A stretch of DNA of 64,000 nt from Thermomicrobiales bacterium. GTDB lineage: Bacteria > Chloroflexota > Chloroflexia > Thermomicrobiales > UBA6265. The stretch spans positions 62,001 through 126,000 of the forward strand of contig JAHBVL010000001.1 in NCBI GenBank assembly GCA_019637585.1, given 5' to 3'. The notes beneath the pieces are model-generated. The model worked only from the letters and a program-made list of their open reading frames with translations, was not told where the DNA came from and did not search any database. Positions 1 through 9,212 of this stretch are shown piece by piece. Position numbers and translations under genes: made by a program. Numbering within the stretch: the stretch's first letter is position 1; each line of letters starts with the position of its first letter.

Positions 1-999
1 ATCGGCGTTCGCCTCATCGATCAATTGGCGCACCGTGCTCCGGCCATTGCCAACCACATGGGAATGGACTCGCTCGATCACGCCCACGAGCTGGCCATCG
101 ACGAGGAACACGCGGAACTCTTTGCCGGGAAGGAACGCTTCGACCAGAACCGCATTCCTTCCCGATCGCGCCGTCGCGGCCGCGTACGCGTCGCGCACGC
201 TCTCCGCATCTGACAGATTCGGCGCGACCCCCCATCCGCCGGTCAGACTGACTGGTTTGACGATCACCGGATACCCGATCTCTGCCGCGGCAGACACCGC
301 CCGTCGCGCACTTCTGACCACCTGGCCATTGGGAACGGGAATACCGCGCTGGCGCAGAATGTGGTTCGTCAACGGTTTCTGTTCGGCCGTTCTTCCGCCC
401 AGCAGACTCGTGCTCGATGCCCGGCATCGCCAGAAACGGCGGAGATATCTGCCCGTCCCCAATTCGACGATGTCGTCAAAGGGCGGATCGTCGATCCGGA
501 CTGGAACGCCGCGACGGCGCGCGGCCCGGATGACGAGATCCCGGCCCTCCGGCTCGGTGCGCCGGGTCATGTAGCCGCGGATGCGCGCGGCATAGGCAGC
601 GGCAAAGTCGAAGTCAGGGTCCTCTCCGAGGAAGTGGTGGTTCAGCGTCTCGACTGCGATATCCGCCGCCGCAGTGGCGATCGCATAGTCCTCGTACTCG
701 ACAACTGCATCGAAAATGCCGTCGCCAGACGACCAGCAGAGCGCCACCTTGACGTCATGCCCAGCCGACTGCTGAATCTCCTGCACCAGCGCGATGAAGA
801 GCTGCTCCACCGGAACAGACGCATCGCCCTGTGGCGCGTTCTCTCCATGCTGACCTGGCGGCAGGAGCTCTCGTTCTTTGATGTTCCCCAATGACCCGGC
901 TGCGACCGTGAACCGCGCAACTGATGTCTGCGACCACGCGTTCGGACCATTCAACCGCCGGACGTCGACCAGTCGTAGGGGTTCCTTCGATTCATTCAC
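1..999 (-). CDS. CphA2-like ATP-grasp ligase, copy 1 (C-terminal part beyond window)
   Basis: The reading frame is open from a GTG at 999 to the left edge (333 codons) with no stop. The GTG has a GAGGAAAG Shine-Dalgarno about 7 nt upstream and lies 33 nt after copy 2 ends, so the two are probably co-transcribed. The first ~160 residues match the cyanophycin synthetase N-domain (GPNAWSQTSVARF, then a segment ending EIQQSAGHDVKVAL). A linker IVELGTGRYLRRF follows, then the first part of the ATP-grasp domain (GYPVIVKPVSLTGGWG, VLVEAFLPGKEFRVFLVDG). The glycine-rich loop reads GGWG instead of the GRG of the other copies, so nucleotide binding may differ. Whether it keeps a Mur-ligase half cannot be seen. 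It is closest to copy 2. The family assignment is firm and the product is unknown. Confidence 0.85.
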   Translation of the reverse strand, partial: MNESKEPLRLVDVRRLNGPNAWSQTSVARFTVAAGSLGNIKERELLPPGQHGENAPQGDASVPVEQLFIALVQEIQQSAGHDVKVALCWSSGDGIFDAVVEYEDYAIATAAADIAVETLNHHFLGEDPDFDFAAAYAARIRGYMTRRTEPEGRDLVIRAARRRGVPVRIDDPPFDDIVELGTGRYLRRFWRCRASSTSLLGGRTAEQKPLTNHILRQRGIPVPNGQVVRSARRAVSAAAEIGYPVIVKPVSLTGGWGVAPNLSDAESVRDAYAAATARSGRNAVLVEAFLPGKEFRVFLVDGQLVGVIERVHSHVVGNGRSTVRQLIDEANAD

Positions 1000-1032
1000 C
1001 AGTTGCTTTCCTCACGATTCACATTCTCTCTG

Positions 1033-3111
1033 CTACGTCTGACGGATGCTCTCCGGCGGAATGTCACGACTCACTGCAGCAGCCACGGCAAAGAGCAGCG
1101 TCAGCCTGGATTCGCGGTCGGTCTCTGCGGCATGCTCGACGATCGGCGTTGCCGATTCGCTGCCAGTCATCAGCACGACACGTTCCGAATCGGATCCAGC
1201 CATCACAACAGCCCGGCCGCGTGCATGGAGGTGAGCGCGCAACACCGGGTGGTTTTCGTCTACGCTCACCAGGATGACTGATCCAGCCGCTCGTGCCCGC
1301 AATTCGTCAGCGCGAGGGTCGGCTGCATCGAGGATGACCGTGCCCGTTTCCCCAGCCAGATCGATGAGAACCTGGGCAGCGTCACGCCAATTCTTCGTTG
1401 GTTGCTTCTCGGCACGGGTAACGATGACTGTGTCGATCGCCGAAAAACCCAACCCTCGCTCTTCGACATCGACGGCGCCAACCCCCAGCACCGCACAATC
1501 GACGACCGGGCTGCTCAGCACGATGCCGAATTGCGTCTGACCACGGTTCACCCACGGACCAAGCGGGACACCGTCGACAACCGTATCGGCTGCATGCGAC
1601 AGACCAACCACATGACCGGCACCACGAAGCACCTGTGCGACACGCTCGCACGTCGCTTCGACACCGGCCGAACCCGTGACACCCACCACAGGAATGCGGT
1701 ATGGCGTTCCGGGCGGAAAGAGCAAGTCGATATAGTCTTGCCCCACATCCCGGCTCTCTCCCTGGAGTGGCCGAATATGCACGCCAAACTCCGGTCCGGA
1801 GTTAACCTCATTGATCACGCCGCCGATCTCCCCAAGCGGCACACCGATATCGGGCGTCAGAACGTCGACACCACAGATGTCCAGTCCCACGGTTTTCACG
1901 GCAAACTCGATGAGCCGCACGTTGTCCGGATGGATTTCTTCGGTGCGTACCGCGTTCGAGCCACCATGCCCGGAACCGCCAAGATGGTGAAGGAAGAACG
2001 TCGTGCCAGCCTCCGGCACACTGTCGAGCGTCAGTCCCTGCTGATACAGGACGGCCTCGGTTTCCTCGAGGGGAACTGGCTTCATCGGCTGCCCGGGTTG
2101 CCGTCTCGGCTCGGCATTGACCGCGTCGAGCAACTCCCGTACCGTGCGCACGCCGTCCCCGGTCGTGGACGGTTTGAGCCGCTCGACAATCGCCTTCACC
2201 TTGCCGTCCGCCACGAACACCCGGTAGTCACGCCCCTCGATGAATTGCTCGACAAGCACCGTCCGGGAACCTGATATGGCGGTCGACCTGGTATAGGCGG
2301 AACGAACCTCATCGGCGTTGCGCAGTTTCGTGAAAACGCCTCGCCCATGATTGAGATTGAGCGGCTTGACCACCACCGGAAAGCCGATATCGTCGGCAAC
2401 CGCGACGGCACGTTTCGCGCTGGAAACGACGACTCCCTTCGGAACCGGAAGACCCCGTTCACCAAGAACGTGATTCGTCAACGACTTGCTGTATGCGATG
2501 CGATGGGGAATCAGCCTGGTCTTGGAGCTCGATCGGCCCATATATCGTTGCTGGTAGATTCCCGTCCCCAGCTCGATCAACCCGCGATTGGCTTCACAGT
2601 GCCGTACGGGGATACCGCACCGGCGCGCAGCCCGCAGGATGGCCCGGGAGTGCTCGTCGATGCCCAGCGACTCCGTCACCGCTCGATGCGTGCGGTCGAA
2701 TTCACCGGCGAAGTCGAAGCCGGGCTCGATCTGAAGAAAGAGGTGATTGAGCGCGCGAACTGCCAGATCCCCAGCGGCGTGAACCAGGTTCTTCTCCTGG
2801 TATTCACAAACGACCTCGTACCACCCCGCCGGGCCCGCATTCCATGACAGTCCAAGCGACACCTCATAACCGGCCGATTGCTGAATCTCCAGAACCAGAG
2901 CGGCGAAGAGCTGACCAGCATCGACATCGGCGTTGGAAAAAGGAGCCGTCTCTTCTCCACCCAGCGCCTGAATCAACGTGCGCTCACTTGGCGGATCGAT
3001 CGAACCAGGATCGATCATGAATCGCGCCACCGGCCGGTCGGACCACGCATTGGGTCCGTCGAGCACCCGGGTGCTCACGATATGCAGCGGCAATACCGTT
3101 GTGGCGGTCAT
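1033..3111 (-). CDS. CphA2-like ATP-grasp ligase, copy 2
   Basis: About 692 residues, compared with roughly 870-900 for a full cyanophycin synthetase. The order is CphA N-domain (GPNAWSDRPVARF), ATP-grasp domain (FPVVVKPLNLNHGRGV, CGVDVLTPDI, INEVNSGPE) and a shortened Mur-ligase remnant. Where true CphA has a GTNGKTT P-loop this protein reads VTGSAGVEAT, and the C-terminal lobe is absent, so only one ATP site should work. That is the architecture of CphA2, which joins beta-Asp-Arg dipeptides. This copy alone keeps the NHGRG loop typical of CphA. ATGs at 3129, 3117 and 3111 are possible. I chose 3111 because GAGGGG sits 6 nt upstream and it matches the N-termini of the paralogues. The upstream copy 3 ends at 3136. 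Confidence 0.88.
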   Translation of the reverse strand: MTATTVLPLHIVSTRVLDGPNAWSDRPVARFMIDPGSIDPPSERTLIQALGGEETAPFSNADVDAGQLFAALVLEIQQSAGYEVSLGLSWNAGPAGWYEVVCEYQEKNLVHAAGDLAVRALNHLFLQIEPGFDFAGEFDRTHRAVTESLGIDEHSRAILRAARRCGIPVRHCEANRGLIELGTGIYQQRYMGRSSSKTRLIPHRIAYSKSLTNHVLGERGLPVPKGVVVSSAKRAVAVADDIGFPVVVKPLNLNHGRGVFTKLRNADEVRSAYTRSTAISGSRTVLVEQFIEGRDYRVFVADGKVKAIVERLKPSTTGDGVRTVRELLDAVNAEPRRQPGQPMKPVPLEETEAVLYQQGLTLDSVPEAGTTFFLHHLGGSGHGGSNAVRTEEIHPDNVRLIEFAVKTVGLDICGVDVLTPDIGVPLGEIGGVINEVNSGPEFGVHIRPLQGESRDVGQDYIDLLFPPGTPYRIPVVGVTGSAGVEATCERVAQVLRGAGHVVGLSHAADTVVDGVPLGPWVNRGQTQFGIVLSSPVVDCAVLGVGAVDVEERGLGFSAIDTVIVTRAEKQPTKNWRDAAQVLIDLAGETGTVILDAADPRADELRARAAGSVILVSVDENHPVLRAHLHARGRAVVMAGSDSERVVLMTGSESATPIVEHAAETDRESRLTLLFAVAAAVSRDIPPESIRQT

Positions 3112-3135
3112 CGACATCCCCTCGTCCATGTAGCG

Positions 3136-5163
3136 CTACAGCAATTCCAGGGCGATCGCTGCCCCAAGAGCCGGCAAGGAGAGATCAGCTGGCGCCGAAA
3201 TCGAGCGCTCAACGCCCTCCCTGATGTGCACCACGATGTCATCTCGCACAAACACCGCTTCCCCTCCCTGTGCGCGCCATTGTTGCAGGAGCTCGCTTTC
3301 CGGATCGACGCCAAAGCCGATCACCCGATTGGGCAGCGAGGAGCGGATGTCCTCCAGACCCGGGGCGTCCACATCGACGATGGCGCTTCCATCCGGCGGC
3401 ATCAGGTCGAGAACGACACGCGCCGCGGCGCGATGCGCGCCACGACTCTCTCCCGGCGAATCGGGCAGCACCACAACGTCGCAGTAGCGAAAAAGGAGAC
3501 CGGGCGGCTCGAGGTCACGCATCTCCACCTGCAGCACAGCGAGCTCGGCAAATGGATTGTGCAGCACCAGCCGGTGGTGTGTCCTCCCTTGCAGGTCGAG
3601 CCGGGTCATCGACTGGTGTCCGACCACGTTCGCCGAAGTCGTGGCCAGCCCGGCGGTTATGCCGCATGCTCGCGCCTGGCGCCAGATCGCTGTAGCAATC
3701 TCGTCAGCCGCGCCATTCCCCAGCACGGCGACAACGGGAATGCGGACCGGCGTTCCGGGGGGAAACAATGAATCGACAACGGCGGCCCCGATGTCCCTCG
3801 GTTTGCCAATCTGTGGGACGAGATGGACTCTCGGTCCGGGTTCGTGGTTGATCTCGATGATGCCGCCGCCGGTCTCCCAAACCGACTTCGTGATGTCGGG
3901 TGTGATCAGGTCGACGCCGCATGGATCGACATCGATCGTGCGTGCAGCCAAAACCGCCAGGTGCGCGTTGTCCGGATGAATGTCATCCGTCCGGTCTCGC
4001 GTCGTACCACCCTGACTGACATTCGACACCAGCTTCACCCGCACGTACTGACCGGCAGGAGGAACGCTCTCCAGCGTCATTCCCACCCGCTCGAGCGCGT
4101 CCGTGGTCGCGGCGTCAGGGGTGATGTCAGTGAGAATCTGGGTGTGCCCCCTGCCTCGCAACGGGTCCTGGTTCACGATGTCGATCAGTTCGGCAACCGT
4201 GTGAACGCCGTCGCCAACGACATGAGCCGGCATTCGCTCGAGCACCGCGACAACCTTCCCACCGATGACGAGAACCCTGTTCTCTGCTCCTTCGATAAGC
4301 TGCTCGACAAGCACTTTGCCACTGCGCGTCGCCCGGGCGGCGATCGGATAGAACTCGCGAACCTTTTCCGGTGTGCGGAGATCGACCCCCAACCCACGCC
4401 CCTGCGATCCGGATAGTGGCTTCACCACCACGGGGAAACCCAGCTGCTCGGCCGCGCTCACGGCCTCGTCTTCAGACGTAACCGGGATCGACCTGGGAAC
4501 AGGAATCCCCACTTCACCCAGCAGGCGGAGCGTCATCTCCTTGTTCGTGGAAATGCTGTCGCCCAGGTGGCTGCTGTGCGATGTGATCATGTCCCGGTAG
4601 CGGAGGAGGTGGATGCCCGTGCCCAGCTCGATGAGCAGCGACGGCGGAGCCACCCAACGAATCGGAATCCGCCGCTCTTCAGCTGCCCGAATAACCGCGT
4701 CTTCCTGCGGGCGCACCGGCCGGGCTTCGACAATGCGCCGGATCGTGCGTTCGAACTCCCGCTCGAAATCGAACCCGGCCTGACCAGGCTCGAGAATCTC
4801 GCTCAGCAGCCGAACCGTGAGATCGAGCGCCGCTTCGGCCAGCACCGCGTCCCGGCACTCGACAACGACGTCGAAAGTGCCTGGTTCCACACCCGGTTGA
4901 GAGATGCAGAACGACACACGGTCTCCAGCAGAGCGCTGCATCTCCAGGGCGATCCCCGCGATGATCGACCCGACAGAGTCCCACAACCCGCCGTTCTCAT
5001 CTGCTCCGGCGTCGAGACCGTCCTGTCGCATGGCCAGGCGCAACCGGGAAACGGCATCTGGTCCCGCATCAGAAGCATCGGCCAGAACGTGCACCACCGG
5101 CCGGGAAGACCAGGGATTGGGTCCCTGGTAGATAGAGCGTTCAACAATTGCCATCGAAGACAT
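3136..5163 (-). CDS. CphA2-like ATP-grasp ligase, copy 3
   Basis: About 675 residues with the same three-part layout: CphA N-domain (QGPNPWSSRPVVHV), linker LIELGTGIHLLRYRD, ATP-grasp (FPVVVKPLSGSQGRGLG, CGVDLITPDI, IEINHEPGPRVH) and a Mur-ligase remnant. The P-loop position reads VLGNGAADEIA, so the Lys/Thr/Ser needed for nucleotide binding are gone. ATP-grasp acidic and Asn residues (GVD, EIN) are kept. The start at 5163 has AAAGGA 6 nt upstream and leaves 26 nt after copy 4. A longer reading from 5229 would overlap copy 4 and lacks a ribosome site. It is more similar to copy 4 than to copies 1 and 2. Confidence 0.88.
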   Translation of the reverse strand: MSSMAIVERSIYQGPNPWSSRPVVHVLADASDAGPDAVSRLRLAMRQDGLDAGADENGGLWDSVGSIIAGIALEMQRSAGDRVSFCISQPGVEPGTFDVVVECRDAVLAEAALDLTVRLLSEILEPGQAGFDFEREFERTIRRIVEARPVRPQEDAVIRAAEERRIPIRWVAPPSLLIELGTGIHLLRYRDMITSHSSHLGDSISTNKEMTLRLLGEVGIPVPRSIPVTSEDEAVSAAEQLGFPVVVKPLSGSQGRGLGVDLRTPEKVREFYPIAARATRSGKVLVEQLIEGAENRVLVIGGKVVAVLERMPAHVVGDGVHTVAELIDIVNQDPLRGRGHTQILTDITPDAATTDALERVGMTLESVPPAGQYVRVKLVSNVSQGGTTRDRTDDIHPDNAHLAVLAARTIDVDPCGVDLITPDITKSVWETGGGIIEINHEPGPRVHLVPQIGKPRDIGAAVVDSLFPPGTPVRIPVVAVLGNGAADEIATAIWRQARACGITAGLATTSANVVGHQSMTRLDLQGRTHHRLVLHNPFAELAVLQVEMRDLEPPGLLFRYCDVVVLPDSPGESRGAHRAAARVVLDLMPPDGSAIVDVDAPGLEDIRSSLPNRVIGFGVDPESELLQQWRAQGGEAVFVRDDIVVHIREGVERSISAPADLSLPALGAAIALELL

Positions 5164-5189
5164 GACCTGTCCTTTGTATTCAGACGGGT

Positions 5190-7304
5190 TCAGCGTCGAC
5201 CCTGTTCTCCCATGACCCACACGGCGCACGCGGCTGCCAATCTCGCCTCCGCTGGAGCACCGGGATCGTCGATGAACCCAGCGCCTGGTGCCGCCACGCC
5301 GTCGGAAATGATGACGACGCGCTCTTCACAGATCGTGAATCCAACCTGGCCAGCATTCAACCATGCCGCCAGACGCGGGCTGGTGGCATCGGTCGAATAC
5401 CCAACGATTCGACGATCTGGCCCGACCCAGGATTGTCCATCGACAATCGTATCGACATTTACAACCACTGCGCCATCCAGTCCCAGCAGCGACAGCGCTA
5501 CCTCCTCCGGACTACGGAGCCCGGATCCTGCCGTCTGAATCGATTCCGGGAGAACAACCAAATCGCAGTGGTGAAACCCCAGCCCATCCTCCCGGAAGCC
5601 CTCATGCGTCACCTGGAGCACCGCCATCTCGACGAACCGGTTGCGCAACACCATCTGGTGCTGCGGTCTCCGCTCCAGATCGGCATGTGGCCTGACATCC
5701 TCGCCAACGCACGTGCGAGCCGTGGTAGCCGCGCCAGTCACCAAACCAGATCGCTCGAACGAGGACCGCATGAACTCGGCTATCTCCAGAGCGACGTACG
5801 AACCGAGTACGGCAACGACCGGCACCCGCACCGGAGCCCCTGGTGGATACAGCGAACCGACGATTGCCGAAGCCACCGTGCCATAGTCCATCGTCGCTGG
5901 ATCGTCGACATGCACCCGCGGGGCCGGCTGGAAATTGACCTCCAGAACCGCGCCACCCACCTCCCGGATCGACTGGGAGATATCGGGCATGACCAGATCG
6001 ACGCCGCACATCGCAACATCGATCGTCCGCGCGGCCAGAATCGCCAGCCGGGCGTTGTCGGGATGGATGTCGGCAAGCCGGTCGACGGCGCTGCCTCCCT
6101 GACTCACGTTCCCGGCAAGCTTCACCCGCACGACCTGACCCTGTTCCGGAACACTGGACCGTGTCAGACCCACCCGCGCCAGCGCCTCGTCGGTCGACTC
6201 GTCGGCCACGATCCGGTTCATGGGCAACGACCCATCCCTTCCACGCAGGGGATTCCGGTTCTCGATGTCGATCAAATCCGCAACGGTGTGGCGCGCATCC
6301 CCGACTACCTGGGCCGGTTGCCGTTCAACGACCGCAACGACCCGATCGTCGATGACCAGTACCCGGTAGTCGCTTCCCCGGACGAACTCCTCGATCAGAA
6401 CGGCCTTGGACTTCGAATAGTGCATCGCCCGTGGCACGAAGTCCCGCAGCTTTTTCGGTGTATCGAGGTCGACGGCAACGCCCCGCCCTTTCAGACTGTC
6501 GACCGGCTTTACGACAACGGGATATCCAATGGCTTCCGCTGCGGCCAGCGCCTCGCCGACATCACGAACCACCACACCCCGCGGCACCGGGATACCGACC
6601 CCTTTCATGAGCTCGATCGATGCCGCCTTGTCTTCCGCGGTACTGAAACCGAGGTACGACGAGTGGGAGAGAATCGTCGACCGATAGCGTCTGATATGCA
6701 CACCCGTGCCGAGCTCGATCAGTTTTGCGTCGGTGCTGGCCCACCGAATCGGAATCTGCCGTTCGCGCGCAATGCGGAAGATGGCGTCTTCCACAAACAG
6801 GGCGGATCTCCGTCCCATCAGACTCAACATCCTGCCGTCGAGCTCGGAGTCGACGTCGCCCTCATCCCGGTTTGACGTCAGCGCCTGGTTGACCAGCCAC
6901 ACCGCCAATGCCATGCATTCGGCAACAACATCGGCCCTGCGAAATCCGAGCACGACTTCATAGAACCCCGGTTCCCCTCCCGGCCGCGACGAACTGAAGG
7001 TCACTTGGTCACCGGCGAGGCTTTGCAGCTCCAACGCAATGCCCTCGGCAAGGGTGCCGGCATCGCGCCACAGTCGATTCACGGGGCTGACCTCTCCGAG
7101 CCCGCCGAATCCCGATCGACGCATCAACGTGACCAAGTGTCCTCCGGAACTCGGCCCGAGATCTGAGGCGTCGAGAAGAAACTCGGCGACCGGTTCGTTC
7201 GACCAGGCGTTTGGACCATGAAAGAAGCGGGTCCGCATGACCCGAATACCTGGCGTGCTTTCACTCCCCTGCAGTTCGCTGTCAGGTGAATCGCCCAAGC
7301 TCAT
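5190..7304 (-). CDS. CphA2-like ATP-grasp ligase, copy 4 (first gene of the operon)
   Basis: 704 residues. Approximate domains are: CphA N-domain 28-165, linker LIELGTGVHIRRY near 195-207, ATP-grasp 215-475 (YPVVVKPVDSLKGRGVAVDL near 261-280, CGVDLVMPDIS near 433, LEVNFQPAPRVH near 454), and a Mur-ligase remnant from ~492 whose P-loop position reads VLGSYVALEIA. The ATP-grasp half looks intact and the Mur half cannot bind ATP by its known motif. The start is ATG 7304 with AAGGGA 6 nt upstream. It is the promoter-proximal gene; the operon promoter must lie in 7305-7448, shared with the divergent amidase gene. No cyanophycinase or isoaspartyl dipeptidase lies on this side of the array. Confidence 0.88.
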   Translation of the reverse strand: MSLGDSPDSELQGSESTPGIRVMRTRFFHGPNAWSNEPVAEFLLDASDLGPSSGGHLVTLMRRSGFGGLGEVSPVNRLWRDAGTLAEGIALELQSLAGDQVTFSSSRPGGEPGFYEVVLGFRRADVVAECMALAVWLVNQALTSNRDEGDVDSELDGRMLSLMGRRSALFVEDAIFRIARERQIPIRWASTDAKLIELGTGVHIRRYRSTILSHSSYLGFSTAEDKAASIELMKGVGIPVPRGVVVRDVGEALAAAEAIGYPVVVKPVDSLKGRGVAVDLDTPKKLRDFVPRAMHYSKSKAVLIEEFVRGSDYRVLVIDDRVVAVVERQPAQVVGDARHTVADLIDIENRNPLRGRDGSLPMNRIVADESTDEALARVGLTRSSVPEQGQVVRVKLAGNVSQGGSAVDRLADIHPDNARLAILAARTIDVAMCGVDLVMPDISQSIREVGGAVLEVNFQPAPRVHVDDPATMDYGTVASAIVGSLYPPGAPVRVPVVAVLGSYVALEIAEFMRSSFERSGLVTGAATTARTCVGEDVRPHADLERRPQHQMVLRNRFVEMAVLQVTHEGFREDGLGFHHCDLVVLPESIQTAGSGLRSPEEVALSLLGLDGAVVVNVDTIVDGQSWVGPDRRIVGYSTDATSPRLAAWLNAGQVGFTICEERVVIISDGVAAPGAGFIDDPGAPAEARLAAACAVWVMGEQGRR

Positions 7305-7448
7305 GACTCGTCCCTTATGTCGCAGAGCCAGCGCCGGTAGCGCGTCTCATCTTCGACACACCGACCCAACTTGACTGTTTGGTGCTTTCAGCGTCGCTGA
7401 GTGTAATCGCTCGCGCGGCAAACGACCGGCCACAGAAATGGAGAATCG

Positions 7449-8486
7449 ATGACTTCCACCTTCGGCAACGTCCCCCACCCACCATTCGTCGACCGGCTCA
7501 TTCCCGACACCCACAACCGCGCCTGGGACGACCTCGGCCAGCGGAAGCCCATTGGCGTCTGCCAGCACTCGATGCTCGGCTCGCTCTGGGGAACGGATGC
7601 CTACTTCCGCCGTGGAGCAGCGTCTCGGGCCTTGACCGATTACGGCATCGGCGGCTCGACGGATGGCGGGCAAGGGGATGGCGTCATCCTCCGCTGGAAC
7701 GATCCCCTCGGGCGGGGAACCGCGGTCGACATCGACGGCGTGTCCCATCGCGTCAGCGCCAACCGGGCGCCCTGGGCCAATGGCGGCAGTGACGACCTGG
7801 AGGGCGACGGTCCGGCGTTTGTCCGCAAACTGGGAATCGCCGCCATCAATCGCGATCTGGTCAGCATCGAACGCTCGGATGGCGGCATCGAAAGCACGCC
7901 CATGAGTCCGAAACAATTCGAATCGATCTGCGCTCTGACCGCGCACTGGTTCGATCACGCACGGGTCCCCTGGGAACAGTTTCCCTTCAATCCAGGGGCC
8001 GGCGTCACAACCCACATGCTGCACTACGAATTCGCGTCGAAGACATGCCCATTCGCACCAGTCACCAACCGGATTGCCGAGCTGCAGAATCGCATTCGGC
8101 AGATACTCAAAGCCGGTCAAACCCTCGGCCAGCCCGCTCCAGCAACGACGCCTGCTCCCTTGGCTCCATCACCGGTGCAGCCAGCCGACGACTGGTGGCC
8201 ACAGGGCTACGCCATCGACGCGCTGGCCGCCAGATTCGGCGTTCTCATGAAAAAGGAAGCCGACGGCACTGAACGACCGGCTCGTTTCGATCCGAAAGGG
8301 GTCATTTCGAATGCGTGGGTCGCTCGCGGCGTGGCGGAACAACGAACCGTCGCCCAGCTGCCGATTGCCCTCCGCTGGTGGGTCCTCCACTCGAATGAAG
8401 ACCAACGCTGCGATCTCGTCACCTTCGACGACCGCTGGACCCTTTTCCGCCCCGATCAGCATGTTGCGTGGACATGGATCGCCTAG
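7449..8486 (+). CDS. N-acetylmuramoyl-L-alanine amidase-like protein (Amidase_2/PGRP fold)
   Basis: 345 residues with no signal peptide or membrane segment. The amidase part spans about 1-215. VCQHSMLGSLWGTD carries the first candidate zinc His, a central segment DGVILRWNDPLGRG resembles the usual DG-x-I-x-QW strand, and TTHMLHYEFASKTCPF carries the second His and the Lys/Cys end motif of amidases that cut the MurNAc-L-Ala bond. A Pro/Ala-rich linker (about 225-250) leads to a C-terminal domain of ~90 residues that I do not recognise. It is divergent from the CphA-like operon. GGAG lies ~7 nt before the ATG. Endolysin-like architecture without export signal could mean a phage-derived or recycling enzyme. 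Confidence 0.65.
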   Translation: MTSTFGNVPHPPFVDRLIPDTHNRAWDDLGQRKPIGVCQHSMLGSLWGTDAYFRRGAASRALTDYGIGGSTDGGQGDGVILRWNDPLGRGTAVDIDGVSHRVSANRAPWANGGSDDLEGDGPAFVRKLGIAAINRDLVSIERSDGGIESTPMSPKQFESICALTAHWFDHARVPWEQFPFNPGAGVTTHMLHYEFASKTCPFAPVTNRIAELQNRIRQILKAGQTLGQPAPATTPAPLAPSPVQPADDWWPQGYAIDALAARFGVLMKKEADGTERPARFDPKGVISNAWVARGVAEQRTVAQLPIALRWWVLHSNEDQRCDLVTFDDRWTLFRPDQHVAWTWIA

Positions 8487-8533
8487 ATGCTGACAAAGCG
8501 TTGATGCGGAACGATAAGCAGGAAATGCGCTGG

Positions 8534-9070
8534 CTAGTCGAAAAGCGCGGCAGCCGGAAATGTCAGATCCGGCAATACCGGTGCGCCACTGACCATCGCT
8601 GAGTCGCCGTAGACGCGGGGCGCGTTGTCGGGTTCGTAGACAGTGATCTGCCGCTCGCGCGGATAGACGATCCAGACACAGCGCACACCAGCCTGCAGGT
8701 AGATCGCCAGCTTCCGCTCGATTTCTCCCGGGGCGTTGCCCGGAGAAACGATCTCCACGGCAAGGTCGGGCGCCACCGACAGATATCCTCGCCGATTCTC
8801 CGGGAGACGGTCAGATAGCACAAACGAAACATCAGGACCTAGAACGGTGTCGGGATTCCGCTGCAGAACGTAGCCAGTGTCGCCAAAAACCTTGCCGGCC
8901 TCGCGCGTAGAAACGAACTCCCGAATGATGCCGATCAGGTTCGCCTGAATCTCCCCGTGTTCACCGCCCGGTGGCGTCATGGGCGCCAACTCTCCCTCGA
9001 TCAGTTCGACATGCTCGGCTTCTTCCAAATTCCAGAGGTCTTTGGCGGTTCGTAACTGCGTTGTAACCAT
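8534..9070 (-). CDS. Uma2 family (DUF820) putative endonuclease, copy 1
   Basis: 178 residues from the ATG at 9070, which has GAGG 8 nt upstream; an in-frame ATG at 9109 has no such site. The PD-(D/E)XK-like core is visible: GPDVSFVLSDR, then APDLAVEIVSPGNAPGE and later VRCVWIVYPRERQITVYEP. Uma2 proteins are small restriction-endonuclease-fold proteins, abundant in cyanobacteria and Chloroflexota, with no settled role. This copy is the most divergent of the four in the window: it carries SPGN where the others have SPTD. It ends 47 nt from the 3' end of the convergent amidase gene. Confidence 0.9.
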   Translation of the reverse strand: MVTTQLRTAKDLWNLEEAEHVELIEGELAPMTPPGGEHGEIQANLIGIIREFVSTREAGKVFGDTGYVLQRNPDTVLGPDVSFVLSDRLPENRRGYLSVAPDLAVEIVSPGNAPGEIERKLAIYLQAGVRCVWIVYPRERQITVYEPDNAPRVYGDSAMVSGAPVLPDLTFPAAALFD

Positions 9071-9212
9071 GGTCGCTGCCTCGGATGCTTGTATGGAACG
9101 CCAGGACAAGTCTGTCAGCCAGAACCGGAGATAGCAAGGTCACGCGCGCCGGTCAGCAACACCCAGATAGCCGGCATATCCAACAACGATCGCTGGAGCG
9201 GATGGTTCTGCT

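Noticed and set aside
5433-6875. A 480-codon plus-strand frame inside ligase copy 4
   Set aside because: Antisense shadow of a conserved ATP-grasp gene; no signal or motif.
1-7304. Functional full-length cyanophycin synthetase (CphA1)
   Set aside because: All complete copies are ~675-704 residues, lack the Mur P-loop residues and the C-terminal lobe, so the second ATP site is missing.
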